Positions 8,506-18,364 are shown, counted from the first letter of the stretch. The stretch: 29,408 bases of DNA from Lingula anatina (GCF_001039355.2 NW_019773803.1:112326-141733), one strand, 5' to 3'. The notes: a model not told the origin generated them from the sequence alone. Numbers and translations: made by a program.

Positions 8506-9403
8506 TTACTTTCTTCCACCTCCATCTTTTCTTTCTGGTGCCCATTTTAGATAGTTAACGATGCTGTCGGTGACTTCCTTCTCTGTAGAGCTATATCTTG
8601 ACATCATGACATCTGGGAAAAAAAGTGAAGTAGAAATGTAAGCATATATGTATCGAACGTACGCTGGCAGGTGTGCCTATCATAGCTCATTGAGGGATTC
8701 TAAGAATGAGGTTAAGATTGGGTGTTAAATTCCAGCTAGGGTGCAAAATGTAAGAACTATTTTTTTAGGCTTAGCTGCCCAAACTGGAGCTGATAGATAG
8801 CTGATAATTTTATTACAAAAATCAAATCAGGCACAAATTACAGCAGTAAATGTAAAATACAATGCAACATTAATTTAATTACCTTTGATCACCTTAAAGA
8901 AGTTGCTGTGCCCAAACGGAAATTTATTTTTCTTCCCTGAAAAATTCATCCCAGCCATAACTCTGTTGGTCATACACCTACAAATAATATTTATAAAATA
9001 AAGGATATATTGAATAAAATCAGAAATGTCTTGGTTTGATCAAGAAAAGTCCAAAAAATTGGAATAATAACCTGCACTTATTTTTAAAATTCTGATAAAA
9101 AGGTTTATACTGCCAAACAAACCAGTATAATGTAGCTATACACATGTGTAGGTTCGACTTTGTAATGTAATTAATTTACTAACATGGACAGAAATGTGTC
9201 AAGTGTAAAAGTATTAGTTATCATTCCATAAAGGTTTGATCATAACTTATACCTGAGTTCTAGGTTTCAGATATGTATTTTACACATTAAACACAGGAAA
9301 AAATTAAGTAAATGCATATATATTAGTATTTGTCCTACCTTTGCATGGCCTTTTTAGTGTGATCACACATGTTGATACCTCCTATCTCAGCAACTGTGGC
9401 TTT
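8506..9403 (-). CDS. DUF4806-like protein, last three exons
   Basis: Three minus-strand exons have good splice sites and matching phases: 9339-9403 (starts in phase 0, donor CAAAG|GTAGGA), 8883-8977 (acceptor TTTGTAG, donor ATCAAAG|GTAATT) and 8506-8612 (acceptor TTTTTTCCCAG, stop TAA at 8506-8508). The product runs VAEIGGINMCDHTKKAMQR, then VMAGMNFSGKKNKFPFG, then a K-x-W-A-P-E-R-K end. The GG...H.KK.M....T...A...N..GK..K..F...... pattern and the final (L)KWAPER resemble DUF4806, a domain of unknown function common in insect, mollusc and cnidarian proteins. Correct phase at both introns and no internal stop argue for a functional or recently functional 3' gene end. Upstream exons are not certain. 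Confidence 0.65.
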
Positions 9404-9474
9404 CTATCAAATGGAAAAAATAAATGTCATTATTATAAAAATAATAACTAGTTTTTGTAATTATATTATTGAAA

Positions 9475-9672
9475 CTGTGTGGCAAAACTTGCAAATATAC
9501 AGGCATCAAACAGCAAAACATGCTTTCTTTTTGGTAATTTTAGGTACTGATGTTATATATGAAATGCCCACAGTCACAAGATGGACAGAGACATACATAT
9601 GTCACGCTGATCCATATTGCATGAACTAATAAAAAGGGAAAAAATCTTCATATTTGAGTGTTGAAAGTGTAA
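9475..9672. repeat. Duplicated segment, copy A
   Basis: The ~198 bp recur almost base for base at 10915-11113, just after the N at 10912. In copy A this segment joins directly to the duplicated segment 9672-10060. In copy B about 777 bp lie between the two (11114-11890). Confidence 0.85.
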
Positions 9673-10911
9673 CTGTAACTGTAAGGAACTGGAAAAAATG
9701 AAAAATATCTATTCTTACCAAGAGACTAGACTGTTCTTGTACCTGTTCTTGTACATGAGACATTTCACATGTTTCTTTTGGCTTTCCCACATTTCCGTAA
9801 TTTTTTCTGTGTTTAACCAAGTGTGTCCCGTCCTGCAGGATCACTGAAGGCTGCCAGCAGCTGGTTAATTAGATTTAATGTTTCTTTCTCACCCCTGGTG
9901 GTACGTCTGCAATGCAGAGCAAGCTCTTTCCTAGTCAGTGGTTTCATATTTTCATCTCTGTCAGTCGATGGGTGCAGTTCATTTGCCTTGGCATCAAGTA
10001 AGAGCTGGAGGTTGTCTCTGTCCCAAGTGAAGATGTACTTGCTGAGGGTGGATATGAAGACACTGTATAGGGGGTGGGAATCAGTGGTGCAGCCAGTAGA
10101 TAGGCACCTCATAAAATGCCAGATGTCCAGCCTGATGACTGTATCTTCCCAACCGTGAAAAATCTTCTTCAGGTATGTTTTACTACAGCAGTCCCTATCT
10201 ACATGTACCAAAGTTGGAGGGGGGACACCTGTATCCCTGTACCTAAGTAACCAACCCTTGTGCCATTTTGGTCAAGCCGTGGCCCTCACCTGCAGTCATT
10301 ACAGAGTTCAGGACTTGACTGTGCTCATTTCCAACATTTGTGCACCACATTGTGGTCTTGGTTACTGCACCAGCTTATTTCTTGATAACCTTTTTAGTTG
10401 AATCAAGCTTTGAAATATTTCCAAACTGACTTGTCTGCACTGCTTTCAGTCCGGGAAGCCTGTCCATGACATCAATGGCATATATATGCATGCATCAGCC
10501 ATCTTGGTTGGTAAACATGCTCTCTGGGCAGAGGCTGAACAAACACTGGAGGGGCAATGAGACCTGTCTGGGAAGCTTTGTGGAAGGGATCGCAGTCTGA
10601 ACCATACTGGACAACCTTCCTGAGCCAGGCGTCTGTGTGTTGTACACGAGGCTTCTTTTGTATTTGTGAGCTGCTGTTTCTTAGGTCCCTCTCTAAAAGG
10701 AGATTGATTACTATAACATCACAAGCCAACTTCGCTATTAGAACAGCAGGGAAGTAAAGTGGGTGGCCAACATCCAGCTGTTGGATTATGTCCCTGCTCC
10801 AACTCACCAGTTTCCAAACCACAGTCTAAGAGGAGTGTATCTAAAAGCCCCCCCAACAAAGGAAATTCCAATTTGATAAGTCTTTGCGCTGCTAAAATAT
10901 GTCTGTCATTT
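9673..10911 (-). pseudogene. Decayed transposase of a widespread unclassified family
   Basis: Minus-strand frames in order: YFPAVLIAKLACDVIVINLL and DAWLRKVVQYGSDC (10822-10600); PLPREHVYQPRWLMHAYI; after a frameshift near 10480, YAIDVMDRLPGLKAVQ and KLDSTKKVIKK, then an in-frame stop, TNVGNEHSQVLNSVMTAGEG and a second stop; then RYRDTGVPPPTLVHVDRDCC, RLDIWHFMRCLSTGCTTDSH and LTRKELALHCRRTTRG (10211-9813); after another shift ITEMWESQKKHVKCL. From memory this is a very common fish/invertebrate protein family, sometimes tagged with DUF6729. LDSTKK and RLDIWHFMR are plausible Asp positions of a DDE nuclease. The gene is truncated at the N. Its 3' part recurs at 11890-12283. Confidence 0.75.
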
Positions 10912-10912
10912 N
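10912..10912. other. Ambiguous base (N), probable sequence join
   Basis: A single N directly precedes the second copy of sequence starting at 9475. Confidence 0.8.
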
Positions 10913-12283
10913 CTGTGTGTGGCAAAACTTGCAAATATACAGGCATCAAACAGCAAAACATGCTTTCTTTTTGGTAATTTTAGGTACTGATGTTATATAT
11001 GAAATGCCCACAGTCACAAGATGGACAGAGACATACATATGTCACGCTGATCCATATTGCATGAACTAATAAAAAGGGAAAAAAATCTTCATATTTGAGT
11101 GTTGAAAGTGTAAAGCTTTTAATATTTAGCTACTTGTTTGTAATAATTGAATCAAATAAAAACCATAAGTACTAGCATGAAGTTGACTGATTATGTTGCC
11201 ATTTTCTGGCCAAAATTAACTGAAATGTGATGAACTTTAACTGTTATAAGTTTGTGCACAAATAAGCACTTGTAGGTTAATTTTCAAAAATAAAAAAAGC
11301 ATCTTCCTCTCATAGATTTGGCTTGTTGGATCAAATCAGTACAACACAGTGGTGATTATTATTAACCCTCATCCACCTTTCAGGGGCCTCGCAGGCAGGT
11401 CATCATGTTGCATTACAAACTTATAGACTTTCAATGAAAACAAATAGAACAGTACATTACTGTATGCAAAAGTAAAACTTATAATTATCTAAACATAACA
11501 AGAGACTAGACTGTGTGTTCTTTCCTATTTCTTGCTCTGCCTCTTCCTCAGGAATGGGAAACTGAAGGATTTAAGTAAACACTTTATCAAGCTAAATATC
11601 ATATTTCAAATTCTATCTAGTGAGACACAACCACATATTGCATTTATAAACCAGAAGACTTTGAAAAGATATTTTAGGAAAACATTTATAGTTCAGTAAA
11701 ATGGTGAAGTCATATTAATATATTTTTACCAAGAGACTAGACTTTTGTTTCTCTTCTTTTTCATGCTCTTCATCCGTAATGGAAAAATGGTAAATAAAGT
11801 GGACACTTTGTGATCAAGCTAACTATAATTATAAATCCGGTTTAGTGGATAGAGACTTCATCAGATGATATCAAGGAAAACATCATGTACAGTAACTGTA
11901 AGGAACTGGAAAAAATGAAAAATATCTATTCTTACCAAGAGACTAGACTGTTCTTGTACCTGTTTTTGTACATGAGACATTTCACATGTTTCTTTTGGCT
12001 TTCCCACATTTCCGTAATTTTTTCTGTGTTTAACCAAGTGTGTCCCGTCCTGCAGGATCACTGAAGGCTACCAGCAGCTGGTTAATTAGATTTAATGTTT
12101 CTTTCTCACCCCTGGTGGTACGTCTGCAATGCAAACCAAGCTCTTTCCAAGTCAGTCGTTTCATATTTTCATCTCTGTCAGTCGATGGGTGCAGTTCATT
12201 TGCCTTGGCATCAAGTAAGAGCTGGAGGTTGTCTCTGTCTCAAGTGAAGATATACTTGCTGAGGGTGGACATGAAGACTGTAT
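10913..12283. repeat. Duplicated segment, copy B, with extra 777 bp
   Basis: 10915-11113 matches 9475-9672 and 11890-12283 matches about 9672-10063 (transposase 3' part, minus strand) with few differences. The 11114-11890 insert is absent from copy A. After 12283 the sequence departs from copy A within GAAGACTGTATA. Tandem duplication and two haplotypes placed in series would look the same. Confidence 0.8.
11499..11935 (-). repeat. Degenerate tandem array of mini-exon units
   Basis: CCAAGAGACTAGACT-like cores recur with starts at 11499, 11730 and 11936 (also 9719), giving units of about 231 and 206 bp. On the minus strand each core ends an acidic exon-like segment. 11499-11546 has acceptor CATTCCTGAG and reads EEAEQEIGKNTQSSLL (48 nt), but the donor is TT. 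11730-11771 reads EEHEKEEKQKSSLL with donor GTAAAA, but the acceptor AG has become AT. At 11936 and 9719, QSSLL is followed by GTAAGA. All end in phase 0, which is the phase of the DUF4806-like exon at 9339-9403. Confidence 0.55.
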
Positions 12284-12493
12284 AACATTTCACAAAATAT
12301 TACAAGTGAATATTTTCATAATTAAGGTTGAATACAATGAAATACTACAAACAGAAGATAAATTATAATTTTGGTATACTTGCCATTTTGATTTTGTTGT
12401 TGGAGTGTGTCAATTTCTCCTTGAAAGCCAGCAGTGGCAGTCTTACCAATAACTAAATTCTAGTGTTTTTGATTTAAAAAGTTCGGCACTAAC

Positions 12494-12554
12494 CTTCTCG
12501 TAATTTCCTGCCACGCCTTCATTTTTGCCTCATTGGTTTTGCAAACAAAAATTT
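12494..12554 (-). CDS. Myb/SANT-like DNA-binding exon
   Basis: A 61-nt exon on the minus strand lies between acceptor GGAATCTAAG and donor AGAAG|GTTAGT. It encodes IFVCKTNEAKMKAWQEITR. The pattern (T)NE.K..AWQEI(T/A)..V matches the second helix of Myb/SANT-like domains of proteins that accompany Harbinger-type transposons. A possible later exon near 12440-12370 reads GEIDTLQQQNQ, like the Gln-rich C-terminal helix of such proteins, but its splice sites are poor. First helix not found. A Harbinger transposase relic lies 2.2 kb away on the same strand. Confidence 0.45.
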
Positions 12555-12670
12555 CTTAGATTCCAATCACCTGTTCTCACAAAAAGATGTAAAGAATTGT
12601 ATAAAAAGCAATCTCTGTGAACAAAATTTAACCAAAAAGACCATGTTTTATTTTGTGGGATAAATCTCTG

Positions 12671-13585
12671 GTAAACTCTGAGAATTCTGTTTGAGTTTCT
12701 TAAATATGATCAAAAAAATTACAGTTAAAATCATTCTTCTCACCATTCCTTTCTCACAGTACCAATCAAATTTACCTGTGATTTTCTTCTTTAACTCCTA
12801 AAATTCATTATTAGTAATACATAGAAAACTGATTACATTCCAGGCAAAAGGGTCTGTAAACTCAAAATTGAATTTGACAGGGTCAAAAGATGCTATATTG
12901 AGAACAGATTGATTTTTTTTCAATTTCCTTTGCCATTGATAATAATCTGGTTTGGACTTCAAGTAAAAGTATTGTTTTGTCAATTTTGTCATTACTCCAA
13001 GAATAACCATTTTTCCCCCATTTGCGGGTTGTTTTTCTTTACTTAAAATCTTGTTGACTTTTAAAAGCTGCTGAATCCTCTTCAGTGTTCTTTTGGAATG
13101 TTTTCTTGTGGTTCATCATTTTTAACAAAATTTTAGATGGATCACAGTTGGATTTTATTATCAAAGTGCCCAAATATGCAAGTGCAACACAAAATTTTGT
13201 TTCAGTACCTTCTTCCAATTGAGCCAAATAATATAGCTCATGCTGAGTAACATAAGTCCCAAAAAAGAACAGATAAATGCAAATGCAAGTTTGTTGTACA
13301 GCACGAACTTTGGTGGAGCCTTTTTCAAGGCAAAAGCTAGCAAATAAAAGAAAGGATAGAGCTTAAAAAAAGGAAAGAAAGGAAGCAACCAACATGCAAT
13401 ATGTAAAATTGTCAGCATCAGTTCTTGACTTTTTCTTTTTCAACCTTGTAAGGTGTTCCGTGTTGGTGTAATCTTGGTAACAAGCTCTGTGATATGCTTC
13501 AACTGGCCTATCTTGCCAGTGACTCTTGATTGCATTGTATCATGCATCTTTGCAAATACCAGCTGCTTTTTTTTTTAAATATATC
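12671..13585 (-). pseudogene. Unclassified relic, copy 2 of the ~0.95-kb direct repeat
   Basis: Same content and orientation as 6605-7560. Here the LAQLEEGTETKFCVALAYLG and DPSKILLKMMNHKKTFQ frame (13227-13039) and the SKPDYYQWQRKLKKNQSVLN frame (13010-12798) are open, while the YHRACYQDYTN module (13560-13440) has a stop and an A-run frameshift. The two copies are broken at different places, so an intact ancestor carried all modules. Homology ends at both sides without visible target duplications. Confidence 0.5.
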
Positions 13586-13636
13586 CCAGCTTATGCCCCT
13601 ATTTCACACAGACCACGGATCCCACGAATCACCAGG

Positions 13637-13784
13637 AATTGACAAATTTCAGGATTCGTGGTTGAATCGTAATCAGTTCATGAAGTTCTTAACAGATTTG
13701 TATATATTCGTAGTCAGTTCTTGCAATTCTTGATCAATCACGGACTGATTACTATTCAACCACGAATCCTGAAATTTGTCGATT
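13637..13784. repeat. Long hairpin with 43-bp arms
   Basis: 13637-13679 and 13742-13784 are inverted copies with three mismatches over 43 bp, separated by a 62-bp loop. The core is GACAAATTTCAGGATTCGTG. Weaker complementarity continues outward. It may be a MITE, the centre of a palindromic element, or a source of hairpin RNA. No open frame spans it. Confidence 0.8.
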
Positions 13785-13799
13785 GCCTGTGAATTATTT

Positions 13800-14140
13800 G
13801 ATGTCCAATGCTGTGCATTGAGTGCATAATTCCTCTTTCATGTTCACTGTTGTATGCAGTGCGCATTGCATTATGCACAGAGGGAAGAGATGTGGCAGGA
13901 ATAGGTGTTTCAGCAGGAAAGGGGCGGGGCGCAAGCAATCACTATTATGGGAATTGGTCAAGGGAAGTTAGTATTATAGGGTGCAGCAAAATTATTGGGA
14001 AGAGCAGGGTAATTATATCAGTTCACATGCTCCAAAAAGGCTGTTAATGACTATGGAGATTGAAATCTTTCTTCCAAATTTGATGTTGAAAATAAGCAGA
14101 CAACACAGGTTTTCAATCAATTGTAGACTTGATGGTGACA
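13800..14140. other. No gene recognised
   Basis: Slightly GC-richer around 13870-13935 (GGGGCGGGGCG at 13920). No exon or repeat is supported. Confidence 0.35.
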
Positions 14141-14145
14141 ACAGA

Positions 14146-14315
14146 AACAAATTTTTGAACATGACCTGCTGATTTTCAAACAAAACCTGCTGATTAAATA
14201 TATACTTGATGAGGAAAAAATAAAGAGATTTTCCAACATGACTTGATTGTCGAACATAACCCGCTGACTGAATGGCCATGGCACAAACAGATTTTCAAAC
14301 AAGACCTGCTGATTT
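14146..14315. repeat. Degenerate repeat with GACCTGCTGATT core
   Basis: AACATGACCTGCTGATTTTC, AACAAAACCTGCTGATT, AACATGACTTGATTGTC, AACATAACCCGCTGACTG and AACAAGACCTGCTGATTT occur in one orientation, as about two and a half diverged units of 65-80 bp, each with a doubled core. Confidence 0.65.
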
Positions 14316-14764
14316 TTTGCGCAGTACAGAGGCCAAAATCAGGGTCACTGACCTGCCCTTTGTTCCTCTGTATAGCCACTGTTGACTGTATTGGTTAGTT
14401 CTTCCGCCAGCTACAGATTTTAGTGCTGCTGCTGCACCCACACTAAGACTTGGTTTATTTAAAGGCAGCCACACTTGCCTTGGCATGTACTCCTTACAGG
14501 GTTATGAGGCATCCACTTCCCTAGAGTGCACTGGAATTGGACTAAAACCCTGCTGGAGTCCAGTCAGTATTTCTACGGTCCCCGGGTAATTGAAATTTCA
14601 GAGAAGCTGTTGAAAAACTCAACACAACTTCTGGCATTAAAAAAAACACTTCTTTCAAAAACTGTTCTCCTTGTAAAATCAATCTGTTTCATGAGTGTTT
14701 GGACTCTCTGCAACAAATGATGTACCCTGAATTTCAATGAATATCATATGCAAATTTGTTTTTA

Positions 14765-14900
14765 TTACAGCACTGGTTTCGTTAGGTGAGGCTGTAGTCT
14801 TTTCAGAAGTTCACAAAACATTGCTGGTTCTATTTTTAGGAAGGTAATGAAAACTTCCTGATTTTCAAGTCCAAGTTCTTTCATCAAATGTTTGTAATCG
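14765..14900 (-). pseudogene. PIF/Harbinger-type transposase N-terminal fragment
   Basis: The minus frame from 14899 reads DYKHLMKELGLENQEVF, then TFLKIEPAMFCELLKRL and QPHLTKPVL before a TAA at 14765-14767. The (Y).LL.EL...D...F.NFLR..P..F.ELL..(V/L).P.(I/L).K pattern is the start of many PIF/Harbinger (HARBI1-like) transposases. The DDE core is absent. The fragment stops exactly where the duplicated block 14901-17457 begins, so its upstream part was cut off there. Confidence 0.7.
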
Positions 14901-14902
14901 CC

Positions 14903-15157
14903 TTACAAGTGGCATTTTGCAATCCACGGTCTCACCCAGTATTCCCGAGTTTTTAAAAACCACTCTATATGACCAAATCTTACACCATTTTCACTTACAT
15001 ATTTGATAGTATATGAATTTTTGGCCTTTGCTCTTGTGTAGTTACTTGTGTGATATACTGTCCCTCTTAACATCACTCTGTCAAAACATTCAACTACCCC
15101 AGCTAAATACTTACAACATTGATATATTTTTTTATTAACTTGATTACCAAATGCCAC
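14903..15157 (-). pseudogene. CACTA-like C-terminal module, copy A
   Basis: The minus frame reads FDRVMLRGTVYHTSNYTRAK, then AKNSYTIKYVSENGVRFGHI. The pattern (F)(D/N)R...G..YH(T/S)..Y.R...(N)SY..Y.....(F/Y)G.I is the C-terminal module I associate with animal CACTA-like proteins that carry WKATEF and GPLW segments. Upstream in the same direction (about 15400-15260) KVTNEMIKSGKDFLIDA, a stop, then NEWKRMKSCKHALALNDQF looks like decayed coding sequence. The stop is shared by copy B, so it predates the duplication. Confidence 0.6.
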
Positions 15158-15819
15158 TTTTTTACTGATTTTTTCAATAACATCACATCATGATCTAATG
15201 TATCAGCTACTGCAACTTTTTTTATACAAAGATGCCACAAACTCTTTCCCCATTTGACCTTATTATTTAACTTATTACTCATCTGTCAAAATTACGTCAT
15301 TGAACTGGTCATTCAATGCCAAGGCATGCTTGCATGACTTCATTCGTTTCCATTCATTTCAGGCATCTATAAGAAAATCCTTTCCTGATTTGATCATTTC
15401 ATTGGTGACCTTGCTCTTACCACCAAATTTACCACTTGTTATTTTATTTATTTATTTATTTATTTATTTTGTATTGTTCAAGATTTCTTCAGCATTTATG
15501 CCAGGGTCAAGTGCAGTCTTTCACTTTGCCTTAGTTTATTTTCTATATCACATTTTAAATCTTGATCAAATTTTTCTTGACGTGATATTTTCTTCACAAA
15601 TGCCTTTAAAATGTTTGCAGCAAATCCTTGTAATGAACGTGAGAAGATAAGCAACAGCCACGGAGCAATAAAATGTGTACAATTGGGTCGAGCTTAGACT
15701 TATGCCAGTTGTAGCAAAATAATGAGTTTAGAGACAAGTATTTTTGACAAAAAAATAACATTGGGTGAGTGGGAGATGACTCATTCCCATCTGCCCACTG
15801 GTTTTAGACCCATCTCCAG

Positions 15820-15965
15820 GCGAGAAACCCTGTGTACTGTCCTGTAGGAGAGGGGCATTTATCCTGGATCCTCCACACACAACAGGAGGGGATCACCCTA
15901 CGATCTCCCACAGTGAGCTTATAATGCAGTGGTAACATATATCACTGTGCCGTCATTTGTCCACC
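15820..15965 (-). mobile_element. tRNA-derived SINE-like segment, copy A
   Basis: On the minus strand GGCACAGTG (15943-15951) resembles a pol III A box, and GGGTGATCCCC (15888-15898), about 53 nt downstream, resembles a degenerate B box. Spacing and GATCGTAGGGTGATCCCC recall tRNA-derived mollusc SINEs. The anticodon arm does not fold well, so this is a decayed copy or a chance match. Confidence 0.35.
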
Positions 15966-16029
15966 CTGAGTTTCTTTTTGTAAAAGGTCTCAAGTTGTCA
16001 TGTTGGTGTTGTTTGTTTCAGTACTTTGT

Positions 16030-16936
16030 TTGTTGTTTGATCGTGGTGAGGGAGTATTATACATGCACTTTTTTTAATTTTTAGCCATCCTTGTTTGTAA
16101 TCTTTCTAAGCAGTTTGCTGTTTAGTTCATTTGTTTGAGTAAGAGGGTTTGTGTGTCTACTGCTGATATGTCTATTAATTGGTTCTACATGTCTCTCTAC
16201 TTTTTGCATTTGTGTTTTATGAGCTAGCAAGTTTGTTTGTAGAAAGATGGTTTATTGTTGTTGTAACGATTGGTGTTGGTGCCCGACAATTTGCCTAAAC
16301 ATTTCCCTCCCAAAATCTTCATAAACGTCCCAGTTTTGGGCATCTACTAAGGTCCTAGGGTGAACTCTGACGAGGAGGTCTTTGGCTTACTGTTTATCTA
16401 AAAGAGCTCTGATGTCAGCTCTAAGAATCGTTCGTTCCGCGTCTTCATTTCACGGCATAGGGTAGGTCCTATTGCTGGCCTCTAGAAAACGCCGATTAAA
16501 AGTAATTGCGCTTTCATACCCCAGTTGCATAATAATTTCTGACTCCGATTTTAACTTTTCCGGTTCAGGTGGCAAAAGAAAGGACCTTTGTATGTGCTTG
16601 CGTAGCGTGTGCTAGGCCGTCCCATTTCTGTGAGGTTGAGAGTTTAAATACCTTTCCAAATCCCTTCGCAAGACCCCTTACGCGGATTTTGTAATAAGTT
16701 TTACTACCCACCTGGAATATCATGTGCTGTTTCACTTAAGACTCATTTATGTAAGCTAGACCAGACCTCTGACAGGATGCTTCCGTCACACAGACATATT
16801 GCCTGATGGTGCGTCATCTATCCTACTTTGTCTAATTACTCTATGTTGCTAACCTTGTAAACCTCGAGCCAAAATGTCCAAAGTATAAGCTAACCTGTCC
16901 TGCATCTTGTTCCTGATTGTTGTGTCCTTCAGCCAT
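16030..16936 (-). pseudogene. Ty3/gypsy-type Gag relic
   Basis: An ATG at 16936 opens MAEGHNNQEQDAGQ, which soon meets a stop. Between about 16600 and 16260 another frame reads PPEPEKLKSESEIIMQLGYE, then ITFNRRFLEASNRTYPMP, a stop, DAERTILRADIRALLDKQ, a second stop, and DLLVRVHPRTLVDAQNWD. I recognise the layout (N.RF.EA...YP....ED.E..L...(I)..L.D......L....P.TL..A) as a Gag-like capsid region of invertebrate Ty3/gypsy elements. The frame continues past 16180 (HISSRHTNPLTQTNELNSK) into sequence shared with copy B. No LTR, pol or intact frame. Confidence 0.6.
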
Positions 16937-17253
16937 CTTCACTGCATGCTGGTTTAGTTCTCTCTGACAATAACAAAAATCTCAAAATGGAATCGTGTGG
17001 GAAATCTGTACTGAGTTCTTACAGATACCGCGGGGTATATGTTACTCCAAGGTCTCTAATCTGTCTGCTGAAGATTCAAGGTTCCGTCCACGATTCCCGA
17101 CTCAATTTATTTCTAGGCTGCTGCCTGGTTTTATACCTCATATATTGGAGTGACAGACCATGTGGCTGCAAATTATCCCAACTTTAGATAAAGTGAGATA
17201 AAATTAAATTTGACTGGGACCAATTAAAGTGATAGGAACAATTACATTACTAC

Positions 17254-17457
17254 TTACATGTCCATGCCCGCGACTTCATTAAAAATTATTACATGTATCA
17301 GAAATTTTCTGCGGTCTGCACAGTTCCTGTACGAAATAGATTGAAAAGTAATGCCATTCGTGAGAAGACGGCAAAATTGTTGTACCCTTTTGATTGGGAC
17401 ACAAATATTTTCTATCAATTCTCTAGTTCCATCCAAAAGATTACAGCTGACAAAATG
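17254..17457 (-). pseudogene. CACTA-like fragment, copy A
   Basis: The minus strand reads HFVSCNLLDGTRELIENI, then QQFCRLLTNGITFQSISY. The same segment occurs in copy B (19205-19010) as the continuation of the GPLW exon. The RLL.NGI..QSISY portion resembles the G..(Y/F)H(S)..Y module of the family. It is cut by the N. Confidence 0.5.
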
Positions 17458-17458
17458 N
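17458..17458. other. Ambiguous base (N), probable sequence join
   Basis: A single N between the end of block copy A and the start of block copy B. Confidence 0.8.
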
Positions 17459-17462
17459 CACC

Positions 17463-17717
17463 TTACAAGTGGCGTCTTGCAATCCACGGTCTCACCCAGT
17501 ATTCCCGAGTTTTAAAAATCCACTTTATATGACCAAATCTTACACCGTTTTCACTTACATATTTAATAGTATATGAATTTTTGGCCTTTGCTCTTGTGAA
17601 GTTATTTGTGTGATAGACTATCCCTCTTAACATCACTCTGTCAAAACATTCAACTACCCCAGCTAAATACTTACAACAGTGATATATTTTTTTATTAACT
17701 TGATTACCAAATGCCAC
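17463..17717 (-). pseudogene. CACTA-like C-terminal module, copy B
   Basis: Same frame as 14903-15157 with about nine amino-acid differences (for example YHTNNFTRAKAKNSY). The open frame is kept in both copies despite the substitutions, but the upstream stop and frameshifts are shared, so it is a fragment of a dead element. Confidence 0.6.
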
Positions 17718-18000
17718 TTTTTTACTGATTTTTTCAATAACATCACATCATGATCTAATGTATCAGCTACTGCAACTTTTTTTATACAAAAATGCCACAA
17801 ACTCTTTCCCCATTTGACCTTATTATTTAACTTATTACTCATCTGTCAAAATTACGTCATTGAACTGGTCATTCAATGCCAAGGCATGCTTGCATGACTT
17901 CATTCGTTTCCATTCATTTCAGGCATCTATAAGAAAATCCTTTCCTGATTTGATCATTTCATTGGTGACCTTGCTCTTACCACCAAATTTACCACTTGTT

Positions 18001-18065
18001 ATTTTATTTTATTTTATTTTATTTTATTTTATTTATTTATTTATTTATTTTTTTATTTTTTTTTT
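18001..18065. repeat. (ATTTT)n/(ATTT)n microsatellite
   Basis: Six ATTTT units, then ATTT units and a T-rich end; the allele-like counterpart at 15443-15470 is a shorter TTTA run. Confidence 0.9.
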
Positions 18066-18364
18066 GTATTGTTCAAGATTTCTTCAGCATTTATGCCAGG
18101 GTCAAGTGCAGTCTTTCACTTTGCCTTAGTTTATTTTCTATATCACATTTGAAATCTTGATCAAGATTTTCTTGACTTGATACTGTTTCTTCACAAATGC
18201 CTTTAAAATGTTTGCAGCAAATCCTTATGATGAGCGTGAGATGAGCAACAGCCACTAAGCAATAAAATGTGTACAGTTGGGTCAAGCATAGACTTATGCC
18301 AGTTGTAGCAAAATAATGAGTTTAGAGACAAGTATTTTTGACAAAAAAAAAAAAAAAAAACATT

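Larger units (their letters stand above)
14901..17457. repeat. Large duplicated block, copy A
   Basis: Start and end match 17461 and 19205 of copy B, with about 95-97% identity in aligned parts. Copy A has an extra ~810 bp (about 16178-16984) and an extra ~55 bp near 15765-15820. Copy B has longer A/T microsatellites. Copy A runs straight into the N at 17458. Confidence 0.85.

Noticed and set aside
14146-14315. CRISPR-like spaced repeats
   Set aside because: Units are degenerate, the spacers are not uniform, and the genome is eukaryotic.
15300-15650. Plus-strand open frame repeated at 17860-18129
   Set aside because: It crosses a TTTA microsatellite and lies opposite minus-strand coding-like sequence; conservation comes from the block duplication.
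16277-16287. TGGTGCCCGAC, like a retroelement primer-binding site
   Set aside because: On the strand opposite to the gag relic and inside its reading frame, with no LTR end next to it.
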